Positions 48,284-59,593 of a stretch of 64,000 bases of DNA are shown in pieces; position 1 is the stretch's first letter; the number at the start of each line of letters is the position of its first letter. The position numbers and the translations under genes were made by a program. The stretch is from Rhizoclosmatium globosum (Eukaryota > Chytridiomycota > Chytridiomycetes > Chytridiales > Chytriomycetaceae). The stretch is taken from NCBI GenBank assembly GCA_002104985.1, contig MCGO01000001.1, positions 372,001 through 436,000 on the forward strand, written 5' to 3'. The notes under the pieces are model-generated. The model had not been told where the DNA came from, did not search any database, and saw only the letters and a list, made by a program, of their open reading frames with translations.

Positions 48284-51200
48284 TTAGAAAAGGTTGTGCT
48301 CGGTGGCAAACTCGTACTCCTCCTCATCAAGGTCAATGTCGGCAGCAATCTTGGCCTGTACGTTCTTGATCATAACCTTCTCCTCACGCTTGGACAACTT
48401 CTTCTTTGTCTTGACAGCAGACTTGTTACCGAAAGCATCCTCCATAACAGAGATAGCCTCCTGCTCCTTCATGTTGTCCTCAACACGGTCCATCCATCCG
48501 GACTCTCCCTTGGTGGTCAAGTGACCGGCGTCCATCAACCACTCTTCCTTACAGATCTGGGAAACGAACTCAGAGTTGTGGGAAATGATAACGACACCTC
48601 CACCGAATCCTTCAATGGCGTTGGCAAGAGCTCCCAAAGCTTCACGGTCCAAGTAGTTGGTTGGCTCGTCAAGAATGAGAATGTGTGGCTGGTTCCAGAG
48701 GGCAGCGGCCATGACGACCTTGACCTTCTGTCCTCCAGAGAGGGCACTCATACGGTAGTGAGTAGCGAACTCTGGCTCAAGACCGACATCTCCCAAGTGA
48801 GCCTCGACCATGGCAGAGGACAAGGTACGGACGTATTGACCGGCAGCCTGAGCGATACGGGTGTCGATGGTCTTAACCTCCTTCTCCCATCCGAGCTTGG
48901 TGAGCTGCTTTCCGTCAATGTAGATACCTTCAGCGGAACGAGTCTCTCCCTGGAAGATGACTTCGTACTCGAAGTCGTTCTTGACCTGACGACGCTGACC
49001 AGTGATGGATCCAATGATCTTCTTGGCCTGGACGAGCTTTCCGTCTGGTCCCTTCCATGAGATCTGGGCTGGGGTGATCTGGAGCTTCTTCTCCTCGTCA
49101 GTGAGCTGCATGGAAACCTTGACAAGGGATTCCTTGTCAGATCCATCAGCGTAACGCCAACGAATGTACTCGTTAGGGGTCTTGTCCAAGTGAGCTTCAA
49201 TGTGGTGGAAAGCGTGTTGGGCGACGTAGGCGATACGGGCGTTAGGGTGCTTCCAGACATCTCCGGTTTGTGGAACGACTTCTCCAGTCAAAACCTTGAT
49301 CATGGTAGACTTTCCAGCACCGTTCTCACCGACACATCCGACACGGGAGGCCATGGAGACCTGAATGGTGATGTTGAAGAGAGTTGGCTTGGTGTTACCT
49401 GGGTAGGTGAAGTCACATCCGACCATCTTCATGAGGGCCTTGGAACGAGACTTGATACCCTCAATTGGTCCTGGCTCTGGGAACTTGAAAGAGAGCTTGG
49501 TCTTCTTCAAGGAGAAGTAGGATTGGGCCTCTGGGTTACGCTCAATGAAAGAGTTCAAGTTACCACGGTATTGGTGCAACTTGAGACGGTCAATCTGCAT
49601 GATGTTGGTACAGACAGTGTTCAAGAAACGAGAGTCGTGGGACACCATGATGGCAGTGACGTTGGTGAGGAGTTGATGTAGTTCATAACCCATTGCACGT
49701 TCAACACATCCAAGTGGTTGGTTGGCTCATCAAGCAACAAGATATCGGCCTTTTGCAACATGGCTCTGGCAAGAGCAAGCTTCATTCTCCAACCTCCAGA
49801 AAGGGTAGACACAGCGTTGTTTGGGTTGGCCTTTCCGGTCTCAACGAAACCGACGGAGTTGAGGACGGCAATAACTTCCTCACGCTTGGCGTTCTTAAGA
49901 CGTGGGTCCTCCAAGACGTAGTCAACACAGGACAAGTGGGAGAGCTCTCCGAGAATATCAGCCTCGACGAAGACGGTACGGACAACAGATGGGTCTGGGA
50001 AACCCTCGACGGCACCGTTGGCAATGGATCTCATGAGAGTGGTCTTTCCAGAGTCGTTACCACCCAAAAGACCGTACTTAGCACCACGCTTCAATCTAAT
50101 TTGATGGCATTTAGTCAATCAGAACATATGAGACAAATTCGACGTACCTCATGTTGGTGTTGTGGAGCAAAATCTTGGTACCGTAGGCCAAGGTGAAGGT
50201 ACAGTTACACAACTCCTCACCGTCATCGTCACCCTCGTCATCGTTGGATGGCAATGGCTTAACCATGGCCTCACACTCAGTGCGGAGGGCGTCGGTGATA
50301 GAAGCAGCCTTGGCAGCGTCCAAAACAGCAATGAACTTCTCAACTTCCTTCCAGTCAGCAGCCTCGAACTTACGGAGGGACATCAAAGAGCAAGCAACTT
50401 GTCCGACGTGGTGGATGAAGGTACCGTCGTCAGTCTCAGCTGGGACCTTGGCCTTGATGGCGGCAACAACGTTGTCCAAGTCAATCTCCTTGGCACGAGC
50501 CTTCTCCTTCTCAATGATAGCGTTAAGCTTGTTCATGGCAGCAAGGGTCTTCTCGGCAACACCACGGGCCTCTGGGTTGGAGAGGGTTTGGGTGGCCTTC
50601 TCAAGACCTGGGATCAAAAGGTTCATGAATGGAGCGGCATCCAATGGGTTGTTGACGAGCTTGGCCATGTTGTCGATAATGACAGCAGACTGACGCATGG
50701 TGGCTAAATTTCGTTGTTAGTAATGAAGTCCGCACATTTTGTGGCAAGTATACTCAACTGGTGACACCAGAAGCAAGACCACGGACCAAAAGTGGGGTAA
50801 CCATGGCAAGAGCTGGGGACTCAACAGAGGAGACGAAGGTAACTCCGGCGAGCTTGTGCATGATGTCCTTGACTTCGTCTGGGTGAGTAACAGAGCGGAC
50901 AATTGGACCAGTCATGTGCTCCAAATCACGGTTTCCGATAACATCACAGGCAGCAGTCAAAGCAGCCTCACCGAGCTCAGAGATGGTTGGGTCAGTGTCG
51001 ACAACGGACTTAGAGATTTCTGGGACAATCTGAGTCAAGGCGAAACCAAGCTGCTCTGGAGCAGACTCAGAGAAAGAGGCGATGGCAGAGAGAGCGGCGG
51101 CACGGGTACCAGTCTTGGACTGGAAGGAGTCCTGGGCGTTGATCAAGGTGGTAACAATGTCACGGAGACCGTTCAAGGACAAGTTCTTGCAAATGTTCTT

Positions 51201-51926
51201 GGCAGCGTCAGAACATTGGTTCTTGAGCTCCTTCGCAACCTTCTTGTCACCACAGGCGTTAAGGATAACTGGCAATTGCTTGCAAAGGTATGGCTGAGCA
51301 ACGGTCATGTTGTCCTTACGAGGGAGTTGACGTAGGCATCAAAGCCTTTCCAGCCTCATCGGCAGCAGACTTAACAGGGGCAGCCTTGTCTCCTGCAAAG
51401 AAGGATCAGAATATGTCCAGAAAGAACAGAAAGAGCAACGAATAGTGAAAAAAATTTCCGATGGTTGTCCTTCAGAGTGAAGAAAAAAACGACCATTGCC
51501 CTAATCAATCAGTCTTTCCAGCTTCCTCATGCATGCTAATTCGAAACAAACGACTTTTCCTTATTGAATAACTATTGTGCATGCATTTGACGAATTGAGA
51601 TAGCTGGCAGTAGAATGCGGGCTGAATAAGGATCATTTGAACAACGTACCCTGCTCGACGAGAACGACAGGAAGGGCTCTGAGCAAGGTTGGCTCCGACT
51701 TCAAAGCCGCGCCGGTCAGGGCCTTGGCGATGGCAGTGTAGGCAGCGAAGGCAGCCTCACGCGCGGGCTGGCTCTTCTTGTCCTCGGCAGCGGCCTTGAG
51801 TCCATCAAGGATCTTGGATGAGACAAGAACGGCTGAGCCAGCTCCCTTGACAGCAGTGGCCAAGCTGTCAGCGGCAGCCTTGTCACCAGAGGCGATAGAC
51901 TTGATCAAAGCAGTGTAGTCGACCAT
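48284..51926 (-). CDS. TEF3: Translation elongation factor eEF3
   Basis: From MVDYTALIKSIASGDK at 51926, HEAT repeats (KNLSLNGLRDIVTTLINAQD, LTAACDVIGNRDLEHMTGPI) and a four-helix region lead to ABC1 (GGNDSGKTTLMRS, LSGGWRMKLALARA, ADILLLDEPTNHLD). ABC2 follows (GENGAGKSTMI, LSGGQKVKVVMAAAL, ILDEPTNYLD) with its chromodomain-like insertion (SWKGPDGKL, YEVIFQGETR). A basic/acidic tail ends at 48284. eEF3 helps release E-site tRNA and is a hallmark of fungi. Codon use is strongly biased to C-ending codons, as expected for an abundant protein. Introns lie near 51650-51394, 50752-50700 and 50150-50094. One base is missing near 49672, 51344 and 51318. Confidence 0.93.
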
Positions 51927-52139
51927 TTGACGTTTGTTGGAAGAAAAAAGGAAAAGGGAAGGAAAATTGACTGACTCAAAAACGTGCCTCATCGACACTT
52001 GAAACAGTGCCTACTGCACGGGGAACCTATTTGATTCCTACGTGAAGAGAGTTGATTTATTTGTCGGATTTACATTTCTGAAAGTGTCGACAATCTGTAT
52101 CGTCCCACCTATCAAGCAGTTAACAAGAAACCTTCGTCC
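51927..52139. promoter_or_regulatory. Divergent promoter region of eEF3 and the LRR surface gene
   Basis: The two start codons face away from each other across 213 bases. The strand sense of eEF3 has a pyrimidine-rich stretch just before its ATG, common in highly expressed fungal genes. No specific site could be assigned by eye. Confidence 0.35.
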
Positions 52140-54418
52140 ATGCGAATCTTTCCGACTTTGGTGCTTTTTGCGTTGTTCCAGCTGGGATTAGCGGCCAACT
52201 ATATCTCAATCCCTAACTTTGACTCTTGGGACAAGATATTTTTGTCGACAAGTTGGACAAACCGTTCTAGGGATTCAAATACAAACACTGACTACCTGTA
52301 ACTCTATATGCGACGCCTATACAGGGTGTGTCGCGACTGTATGGGTGGTTGATGGCGTAAATCCCAACAGCTGCTGTCTCAAAAACGCAATGAGTTTCGG
52401 AGGCTACAATACGCATTGCACTGTTAACCTTCCCGGTGGAAGTGGGTTCTTGAATGGCTTGAAGGTGGTGACTTGAGCAATATTGCTGACACAGACACAA
52501 CAGGAACAACATGCCGAAATTCGTGCGCAAACGAAAATAGCTGCATTGTTGGAATTTTGAAGCAAGGGATCTGCTATTTGAAGAGTAGCATTGGAACCGC
52601 TCAAACCAACGCCAATTCTATGATCGTTGTTCCCCAGCCCTTAGCTTTTAGAACCACTTCAACCTCAACAACAACACTGACAACTTCCACGACGTCTTCG
52701 ACTTCAACCACAAGTACCACAAGTACTTTGACAACCACAACTCCCACTACAACCACTTCCTCATCAACCACTTCAACATCAACTACTTTGACAACGACTA
52801 CTTTCACGACAACCACGTCATCTACCACTAAGACAACTACTACTCTCACCACAACAACTTCAACATCCCTTACGTCAACTACTTCAACAACTACTTCGAC
52901 GTCAACGACGTTGACCACAACAACGTCTACGTCGACCACTTATACAACAACTACTTCAACTTCTACGACATCAACAACAACCACACTGACAACAAGCACA
53001 ACAACTACTACAACTAGCACATCTTCAACTTCATCAACTTCCACATCGCGAACGTCAACTTCAACTTCAACTTCAACTTCATCAACTTCCACATCGCGAA
53101 CGTCAACTTCAACTTCAACTTCAACTTCATCAACTTCCACATCGCGAACGTCAACTTCAACTTCAACCACCACCACCACCACCACCACCACCACCACCAC
53201 CGCTTCAACTTTAACTTCATCAACATCCGCCTCTCTCACTTCGAGTTCGACAACAATAAAAACTACCTCAACTTCAACCTCAACATCCTCTTCAAGAACA
53301 AGCTCAACATCAACTACGACGTCAACCACAACTACTTCATTTACCGCCTTGATACATACAGAATGTGTTTATCTGAAAGAGGCATTTCCGTCAGTCAACT
53401 ATTCATTCGATTGTTCATCCATAACACCCGACGGCAATTATCCAATCTACAGCCTGAAAAACAACATCCGTCGTGCTCGCCGGGACGAGTAATAGGTGGT
53501 GATTTCCTCTTGCATATAATTAACATTTTATGCCAGTCTTCGGTACGTCAAGTTCGAGGCTTTTCGAGTACGCGATGTTGTATTCCCGAAAATGGGCCTC
53601 TCACAGGAAATCCCAAGTACGATTGATAAATTCAGCGCGTTACAGATTCTGTAAGGAGAAAAATGTTCACAACCGACATTTTGTGTACCAACCTTTTTTT
53701 TAGTGACCTTTCGGGGAATCAACTGACAGGAAATATTCCCACACAAATTGCCTTGCTTCCGAGTTTACAAATTGTGTATGTCTGAGTCTTCTGATATATT
53801 AGGTTGACTGATTTTATGTACAGGAATTTGGCTTCGAATCAAATCTCTGGAGGAATTCCTACCGAGATCGGAAAGCTAAAGAGTCTTCAATCTGTGTAAG
53901 TTCTGTGGTATTAAGCTGGTTTAACATTCGACTCGAAGGGATCTCACCGGAAATATGCTGACGGGAGCTATACCTGTTCAATTAGCACAATTACCGAATC
54001 TTCAATCTATGTGAGGTCAAGCTCATTCATTCCATTCGCTAATGAAAGCTTTAGCTTAATATCAGGGAATCAACTCACAGGAGCCGTTCCGCCTGCACTA
54101 ATTCAAGCGATTTCAGCTAAAGGACTTAGAGTCAACTTTGGAGTCAACTGCCTCAACGGCCTTCCAAATCAGAGGTCTTATTGTCATCGTAAAGAACCAG
54201 ATTGCCGCGCAATTTCATTGGATTCTGGATATTTAGATCCTCGATGGAAGCCGCTCGCTGCGGTCAACAGTGATATGAATGCATTCGATAAAGCGGTGAA
54301 TGAAATGGGAGTTGCACACTTTGGGGTGCGTGAATATGAATATCAAGCGTTTCGATATTACGCTGAGAAACGTGCTTTCTGTATGGCAAAACACCCCGAA
54401 TACGTATTTCTAGGTTAG
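52140..54418 (+). CDS. Secreted PAN-like / Thr-rich stalk / leucine-rich repeat protein
   Basis: A signal peptide (MRIFPTLVLFALFQLGLAA) is followed by two Cys-rich PAN/apple-like modules (CNSICDAYTGCVATVW; CRNSCANENSCIVGILKQG). A ~230-residue Thr/Ser stalk comes next, then an LRR N-cap (ECVYLKEAFPSVNYSFDC) and plant-type LRRs such as DLSGNQLTGNIPTQI. Three LRRs sit on separate 72-base exons: 53704-53775, 53824-53895 and 53939-54010. The final exon, from about 54056, holds VNFGVNCLNG and a Cys-poor end. The stalk suggests heavy O-glycosylation, so the protein is likely on the cell surface or secreted. Single bases are missing near 52215 and 52470. Confidence 0.65.
53031..53166 (+). repeat. 48-bp minisatellite in the Thr/Ser stalk
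   Basis: Units start at 53031, 53079 and 53127, each 48 bases (16 codons), the third incomplete. They encode Ser/Thr with one Arg per unit (TSRTS). The unit length keeps frame, so copy-number change would lengthen or shorten the stalk without breaking the protein. Confidence 0.85.
53166..53201 (+). repeat. (ACC)12 microsatellite
   Basis: Twelve perfect ACC triplets in frame encode twelve Thr in the stalk. The tract directly follows the 48-bp minisatellite. Confidence 0.9.
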
Positions 54419-54517
54419 TAAAAGATAAATAAATGTTTTCATATTTTGATTGTTTAACCACCTGAAAAACCATGAGACAATCCATTGTGTTGCTCGTTTG
54501 TTTCTTTTTTGAGACAA

Positions 54518-57500
54518 ATGGACGACTCAACACTCAAACTTCTAAAAGTCACGAGCAAGAAAAACGAAGTGTTCATCTTGGTTCCGCCTTTTAGTCGCAA
54601 AATCAAAGAATATTCACTTTCTGTGGGGTCAGATGTGGATGGGCTTCAAATCAGTGCAACACCAAATGAAGGTGATGCTTTCGCGCAAGTCCAAAAAGCT
54701 GGAGCAAATGGAAGTAAGTATTTCGAACCAACTTAAATTATATTAACTCATCGTACCCAAAGCCGTTGCCGTTCCCGAAGGAACCAGTGATATCATAATC
54801 AAGTGCGACGCCGCTGATGGCTCATTTTCAAATACAGTTATTCACATATTTCGGCCTTCAGCAAATGACGCAACTCTCAAAGAATTAAAGGTCTCAGCAG
54901 GGGCTCTAACGCCCGATTTTCATCGATTGGAAACAAAGTATGTGCTGAAAGTATCGCCTCATATAACAATTGTGACTATCAATGCGGTTCCAATAAACTC
55001 CACGTCCAAAGTAGCCACTGAAGGCTGTAAAGAGAACGGAGAAGTGGCTTTGGATCTGGGTGAAACGGATATAACATTCACTGTGACGTCTGCTGATGGC
55101 ACGACCAAACAACAATATGACATCGCGATTCAAAAAACAATGTCTGGGACAAGATTGCCTGTTTCGAAAGATTCCAAACTCGAAAGAGATGATCTCTGCT
55201 CAATGTGCCTATCTATTTTAGTTCTTCCACGGCAAAAGCCAGAAGGATCCAAATGCTCTCATAACTTATGTCTTCCGTGCCTTGAACTTTTCGGTAAACG
55301 AGAATCATCAAATTACGTTTGTCCACTGTGCTCTCAACCTCTATCATCCAAATCAAACACAATGGTGGAAAAACGACTGGCATCCATCAAATATTCGTGT
55401 CCCTTCAGTATATTTGGCTGCAGCTCTACTTCAATTGAAGCATATCAAATACCAACGCACGTACTTCAATGCCGATCTGCTCCATCTCCTCTGCAATGCA
55501 AAAATTGCCAAGGCTCTAAAACGTCTAATATTGGAAAGGCATTTGAAGGGGAAGTTCATAAAGACACGACGTGTACATATCAATGCGAAGTATGTCAAAA
55601 GAAAGTTTCAGCAGCGAACAAGCAAGTTCACGACAGCTATTATGTTTAACAAAGCGAGAGGCACTGAACAAAAGTGACTTGCCTGAATCGAGCGGCTGGG
55701 AGACTGCGCTTATTGACAAGAAAGGTTGTCCTGCATCTATCGAAGCTTGTGTGAAGCAAGCTACAGAAATACATCATAAAGAATATCTCGTGTCGTTGGC
55801 AGAAACTTGGGCAACAAGCATCCGTACTTCGGGAATGAACCCGAAACAGCCAAACACCTTCCACTTGGATCAAATGTCAAAACTGTACGCGACAGCAATT
55901 GCACTCAACTCTGAAACCAAGAAACTGAAAGGCGGTTCTCTCGATGAAACTCTACATATTCAACTTGGTCTTGTTCAAGAAGAGTTATGGTGTTGCAAGA
56001 ACACGTTTCCTCCCGTTGAAGTCAAGGAAAAGTCCAAAGTGAATGACAACGCTGCTGCAAGTGCAAGTTTTATGAGCGATGAAGTCGACGGCTTATTGAT
56101 GAGCCTTGGAATCGCAAAAAACGCTTCAAACGCTTCAAAAATCAAAGCGATGGAAGAAGAGTTCCACAGACTAACTGCAGCTGGATTATCGGACCAAGCA
56201 GCTGAAGTACAAGGGTTACATCAGTGGAAGGTGCAGCAGGTAAACGCTGCCAATGGGACTTCGGATTTTTTAGGGTCTGGTGGAAATCAGCAAGCTCGAG
56301 GTGTGGGTGGTATTTCGAATGCGTTGGAAAAATATGAACACGCGGTTGGTATAAATCCAAATAGTAGTGAAGCGAATTATCATTTAGGTCGAGTTCATTT
56401 ACAACTTGGAAACTTTGAGAAAGCTCAGTTACATTTGGAGCATGCCATTTCGAATCGTCCCATATTTCCGAATGCTCAATTTTTACTGGTACGTTTGTTT
56501 AGATAGTCGCTGATTGTTGATTGGTTCGTTAGGCTGTTGCGATTATGTCGCAGAAAACACCAAACCTGAGCCTTGTTCCTCACACTTTAGCATTACTCGA
56601 AGATGCCATCTTAGAATCTCATACTTCTTCTTGGATGTCTTTCAAGTCGATTGCTAGCAATCAAGCGATTCAAATTCCACAATCTATGCTTTGCGAATCT
56701 GTTTTGGCACCATCGAACACTCATCTTCCAGCAGCCCATATTGCTCTATCAAAATCATATCTATTGAATGCAACTACAGCAAAAGCAGTTTTCCCAATTC
56801 ACCAACTCACGTCTCTCCTCACCCAAACATTGTCAACAATCCCATCAAAATCTGCGGCATTTCAAACGGCTTCGTTGTTTATCTGTGAAGCTCGAAGGCA
56901 TTTGTTATTCTTACTTCCACTCATTCCACAAGCATCTCCAGAGCAATTAGTGGATTCCATCAACCAAGAAACTGTCCTATCAACAACAATCGCAATCACT
57001 TCATCAAAGACACATTCTCAACCCTCTTCCTCCATACTCACAAAAGTTGAACAAATATCCCAAAGTATCGTATACCGTCTGCCTCAGAACCCTTCAGCAT
57101 TGTCTCAGCTCGGAAAAGCTCAATTAGACCAAATAGATGGAAACCCAGCGTTTTCGAAAAGTTCTCAGAAACTGCAAGAATCAATTGAAAGTTTTGAAGC
57201 CGCTGTGGTGCTTGAAAGTGGTGTCGGGTTAGATGACGCAGCAGCATCGACGACCCTAAAGAAAGTTCAAGCTCAAGATTGGTTCGCCGAGTTGAAGAAG
57301 GAAATGGAATTTTGGGCTGTAAATTCGAAGCCAAAAGAAGTGAAACCCGCAGGTCCAATCAAAGGGGCAGCGGCTGGAAAAAAGGGTGCGGCTCCAGTAA
57401 AAGCAGCGCCCGCAGCGAAATCAGTTGCAAAGCCCGCAGCGCCAGCTGCAAAACCTGCTCCAGCAAAACCAGCTGCAGGAGCGAAAGGTCTTGCCCCGAA

Positions 57501-58212
57501 AACGCAAGGGAAAGATGCAGTAGAAAAGTCATCATCGCGGCCAACTTCATCAAAGCCAGGTGCTCCCTCAGCTACCGCCAAGAAAGGGTCGACAGGAAAG
57601 CTGGCTGACAAAAATGCATCCCCCAAAAGCTCAAAACCTGCTTTAGCCCCTGCACCAACTACCAGCAACGGTTCCGTAATATCCTCCAATTCAACGTTTG
57701 ATACCCACATCGGACTAGCAAGAGCTATAGCTAAAAAGTATAGCTTTATGGAGGAGGCGAACGCGAAGGACGCTGAACTCCCTTCACTCCTAGACGCTCT
57801 CACAACACACTACAAAAATGCCATAAAAATCAAGTCAAATGGTCATGACGCGTACATAGAGCTGGGATCACTTCTTGAACGTAAAATCTCTATCAGAACC
57901 GCAGCAGATTTATATGCGACTTTTCCGTTCCCAGAACTGAAAAATGACAATCCAAATCAAGACGATTTGTACTTGTTTTCAGAGCTGGGACGATGTTACA
58001 TGAAAGAAAAACGATACAAGGAGCCTCTGTTGAAAGAATGTTTGATTGCTGAAGGTTGAGTGAATGGGATGCCAGCACTCGCGAAATATGTCGAGGCGCT
58101 GGATGGAGCCGGAGAATCAAAGTTGTTGATGGCTGTTTACGCAGGTGTGAACAAGAAACCTGTTGACCACCCAGATCTCGTGCCTTTCTTTAAGAGTCGA
58201 TATTGGATGTAA
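54518..58212 (+). CDS. Cadherin-like beta-sandwich / RING / TRAF-like zinc finger / TPR protein
   Basis: From MDDSTLKLLKV, two cadherin-like beta-sandwich modules of the PF12733 type (residues ~1-105 and 106-195; for example LKELKVSAGALTPDF) precede a C3HC4 RING at ~210-256 (CSMC, CSHNLCLPC, CPLC). A TRAF-like Cys/His stretch follows. A helical region includes a TPR (YEHAVGINPNSSEANYHLGR, about 583-628) and ends in a Lys/Ala/Pro tract and further TPR-like helices. About 1,200 residues. Introns: about 54714-54762 and 56492-56532. The RING suggests a ubiquitin ligase. One base is missing near 55640, and an in-frame TGA sits at 58057 before 50 more coding codons. It converges on TFIIE-alpha, 45 bases away. 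Confidence 0.65.
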
Positions 58213-58257
58213 AATCAATAAATGTGGATGCAGTCACGATAGAACGTTTAATAGTAA

Positions 58258-59554
58258 TCAAAGATCAAAGAACTCTTCGTCTTCCAAATCATCATCAACA
58301 TCCGCGGCTGGAGGTGGCGGTGCTGCCAAACTAGAGGTGGGAATAGCTTTTGGTCGTTTGATGTCTCCACCATTTGAATCCTCCAACCCACGTTTCAAAT
58401 CATTTCCGTTACCTATGACCCCACTCGAAATAGCAACGTTCCCACCATATGATGTGTAACTTGGGCCTCCCATACTGAACGAGTATCCAGTAGGTTGAGG
58501 TGGTACGTCAGAAATAGGTTTCGTATCTCCCGCCTTCAATAGCGACTTGTAGTAGTCTTCCACAAGTGCATTCTTATCATCAATTGGAAATCCTTCATCG
58601 TCGTACATTCCTGATGGAGTTGCATCCTCCACAAATTCCTCTTTTGCCGCATCGTCGAATCCATCCAACTCCAGAACGACTTGATTTGGAAGCAACATAT
58701 CTCCCACAGTGCTCCTTACGTTCGTTGTAACCAAATCCTTCTCGCTCGGGGGCACGAATTCAGGAATGGCTTCTTGATCAGCCAGTTGAATAAGTTTGAG
58801 GATAGGTCCACGTTCCATATTAAATCGGGTTGAGAGATCGTTTTCAAAGTCAGTTCCTTTTTCTTGTTCCAGGATAATGTCTGGACAGTATTCACAGACA
58901 AACATACCATCGGCGGTACGAGGAAGAGACATTGCTTGGAATGGATCGAATTTTGAGCTGCATTTTGAACACTGATACGCGAGATTGTTGTTGTGCTGTA
59001 GTTTGAGTAGTTTGCGGAGTTAGAATCAATCGTTATGGTGAGGTTGTGGGCAAACAGTCAAAGGGAGTGCATCAATACATCTTAGACTATCTTGCTGTAT
59101 CGGAATGCGTTCGGATCACATTTCTAGCTTACCTCGTCAATCTCTTTACGAATAACTTCCTGAATCTTGTACATTTTGTAGCGCACCACATTGAGTAAGG
59201 ACTTGTAATCAATGTAATAATACGTCTTTGTAGTCTTTTTTGTGTGCTTGTAGTGTCGTACTTCTATGACTGTTGACTTTGACTTGACGAGCTTATCATA
59301 TTCGAGTTTTTTGCACAGTTTACGAGTGTCACCAGGTGATAGACGAAGGGATTGGGCCATGTCTTCTTCTTTGATTGCGCTAGATTTGGACAGAGTGTAA
59401 GTTGGATGATGCCAATAACAACAAGGCAAACACACCCTTTCAGAGCCAACAAGTCCAGGATAATGATAAAGTGCTCCTTGTAATACGAACGCCCAACCCG
59501 CATCACAATCTCGGTTAAGATGTCGCGCACGGGCCTCTTTTCTTTCGAGTCCAT
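58258..59554 (-). CDS. TFA1: TFIIE alpha subunit
   Basis: Start at 59554 (MDSKEKRPVRDI). The N-terminal winged helix reads YKEHFIIILDLLALKG and, after an intron, IKEEDMAQSLRLSPGDTRKL, YDKLVKSKS and KTYYYIDYKSLLNVVRYKM, the diagnostic TFIIE-alpha block. After a second intron (about 59135-58990) the zinc ribbon shows YQCSKC and FVCEYC. The C-terminal part is acidic and ends DDDLEDEEFFDL, an acid tail as in family members that contact TFIIH. It recruits TFIIH to the RNA polymerase II pre-initiation complex in the nucleus. No frame break seen. Its start codon is only 39 bases from the divergent dsRNA-binding gene. Confidence 0.9.
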
Positions 59555-59593
59555 CGTTTGTGTTTGGAGACTCTTTTTCTTTCTTGCGAACGA
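59555..59593. promoter_or_regulatory. 39-base gap between divergent start codons
   Basis: TFIIE-alpha (minus, ATG at 59554) and the dsRNA-binding gene (plus, ATG at 59594) face away from each other across 39 bases. Each gene's promoter must therefore overlap the other's transcript or coding sequence. The true plus-strand start might lie further downstream. Confidence 0.4.

Noticed and set aside
48296..49060. Long plus-strand open frame opposite eEF3 (254 codons)
   Set aside because: It lies entirely antisense to the conserved ABC2 region of eEF3. Its openness is a by-product of the strong codon bias on the other strand, and the product has no family features.
52601..53329. Minus-strand open frames rich in Val/Glu/Asp opposite the Thr stalk
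   Set aside because: These are the antisense of a simple ACN-rich coding repeat and have no coding character of their own.
58057..58059. TGA as selenocysteine codon
   Set aside because: The site is not in a redox motif, has no Cys counterpart context, and no selenocysteine insertion element was apparent; a base substitution is simpler.
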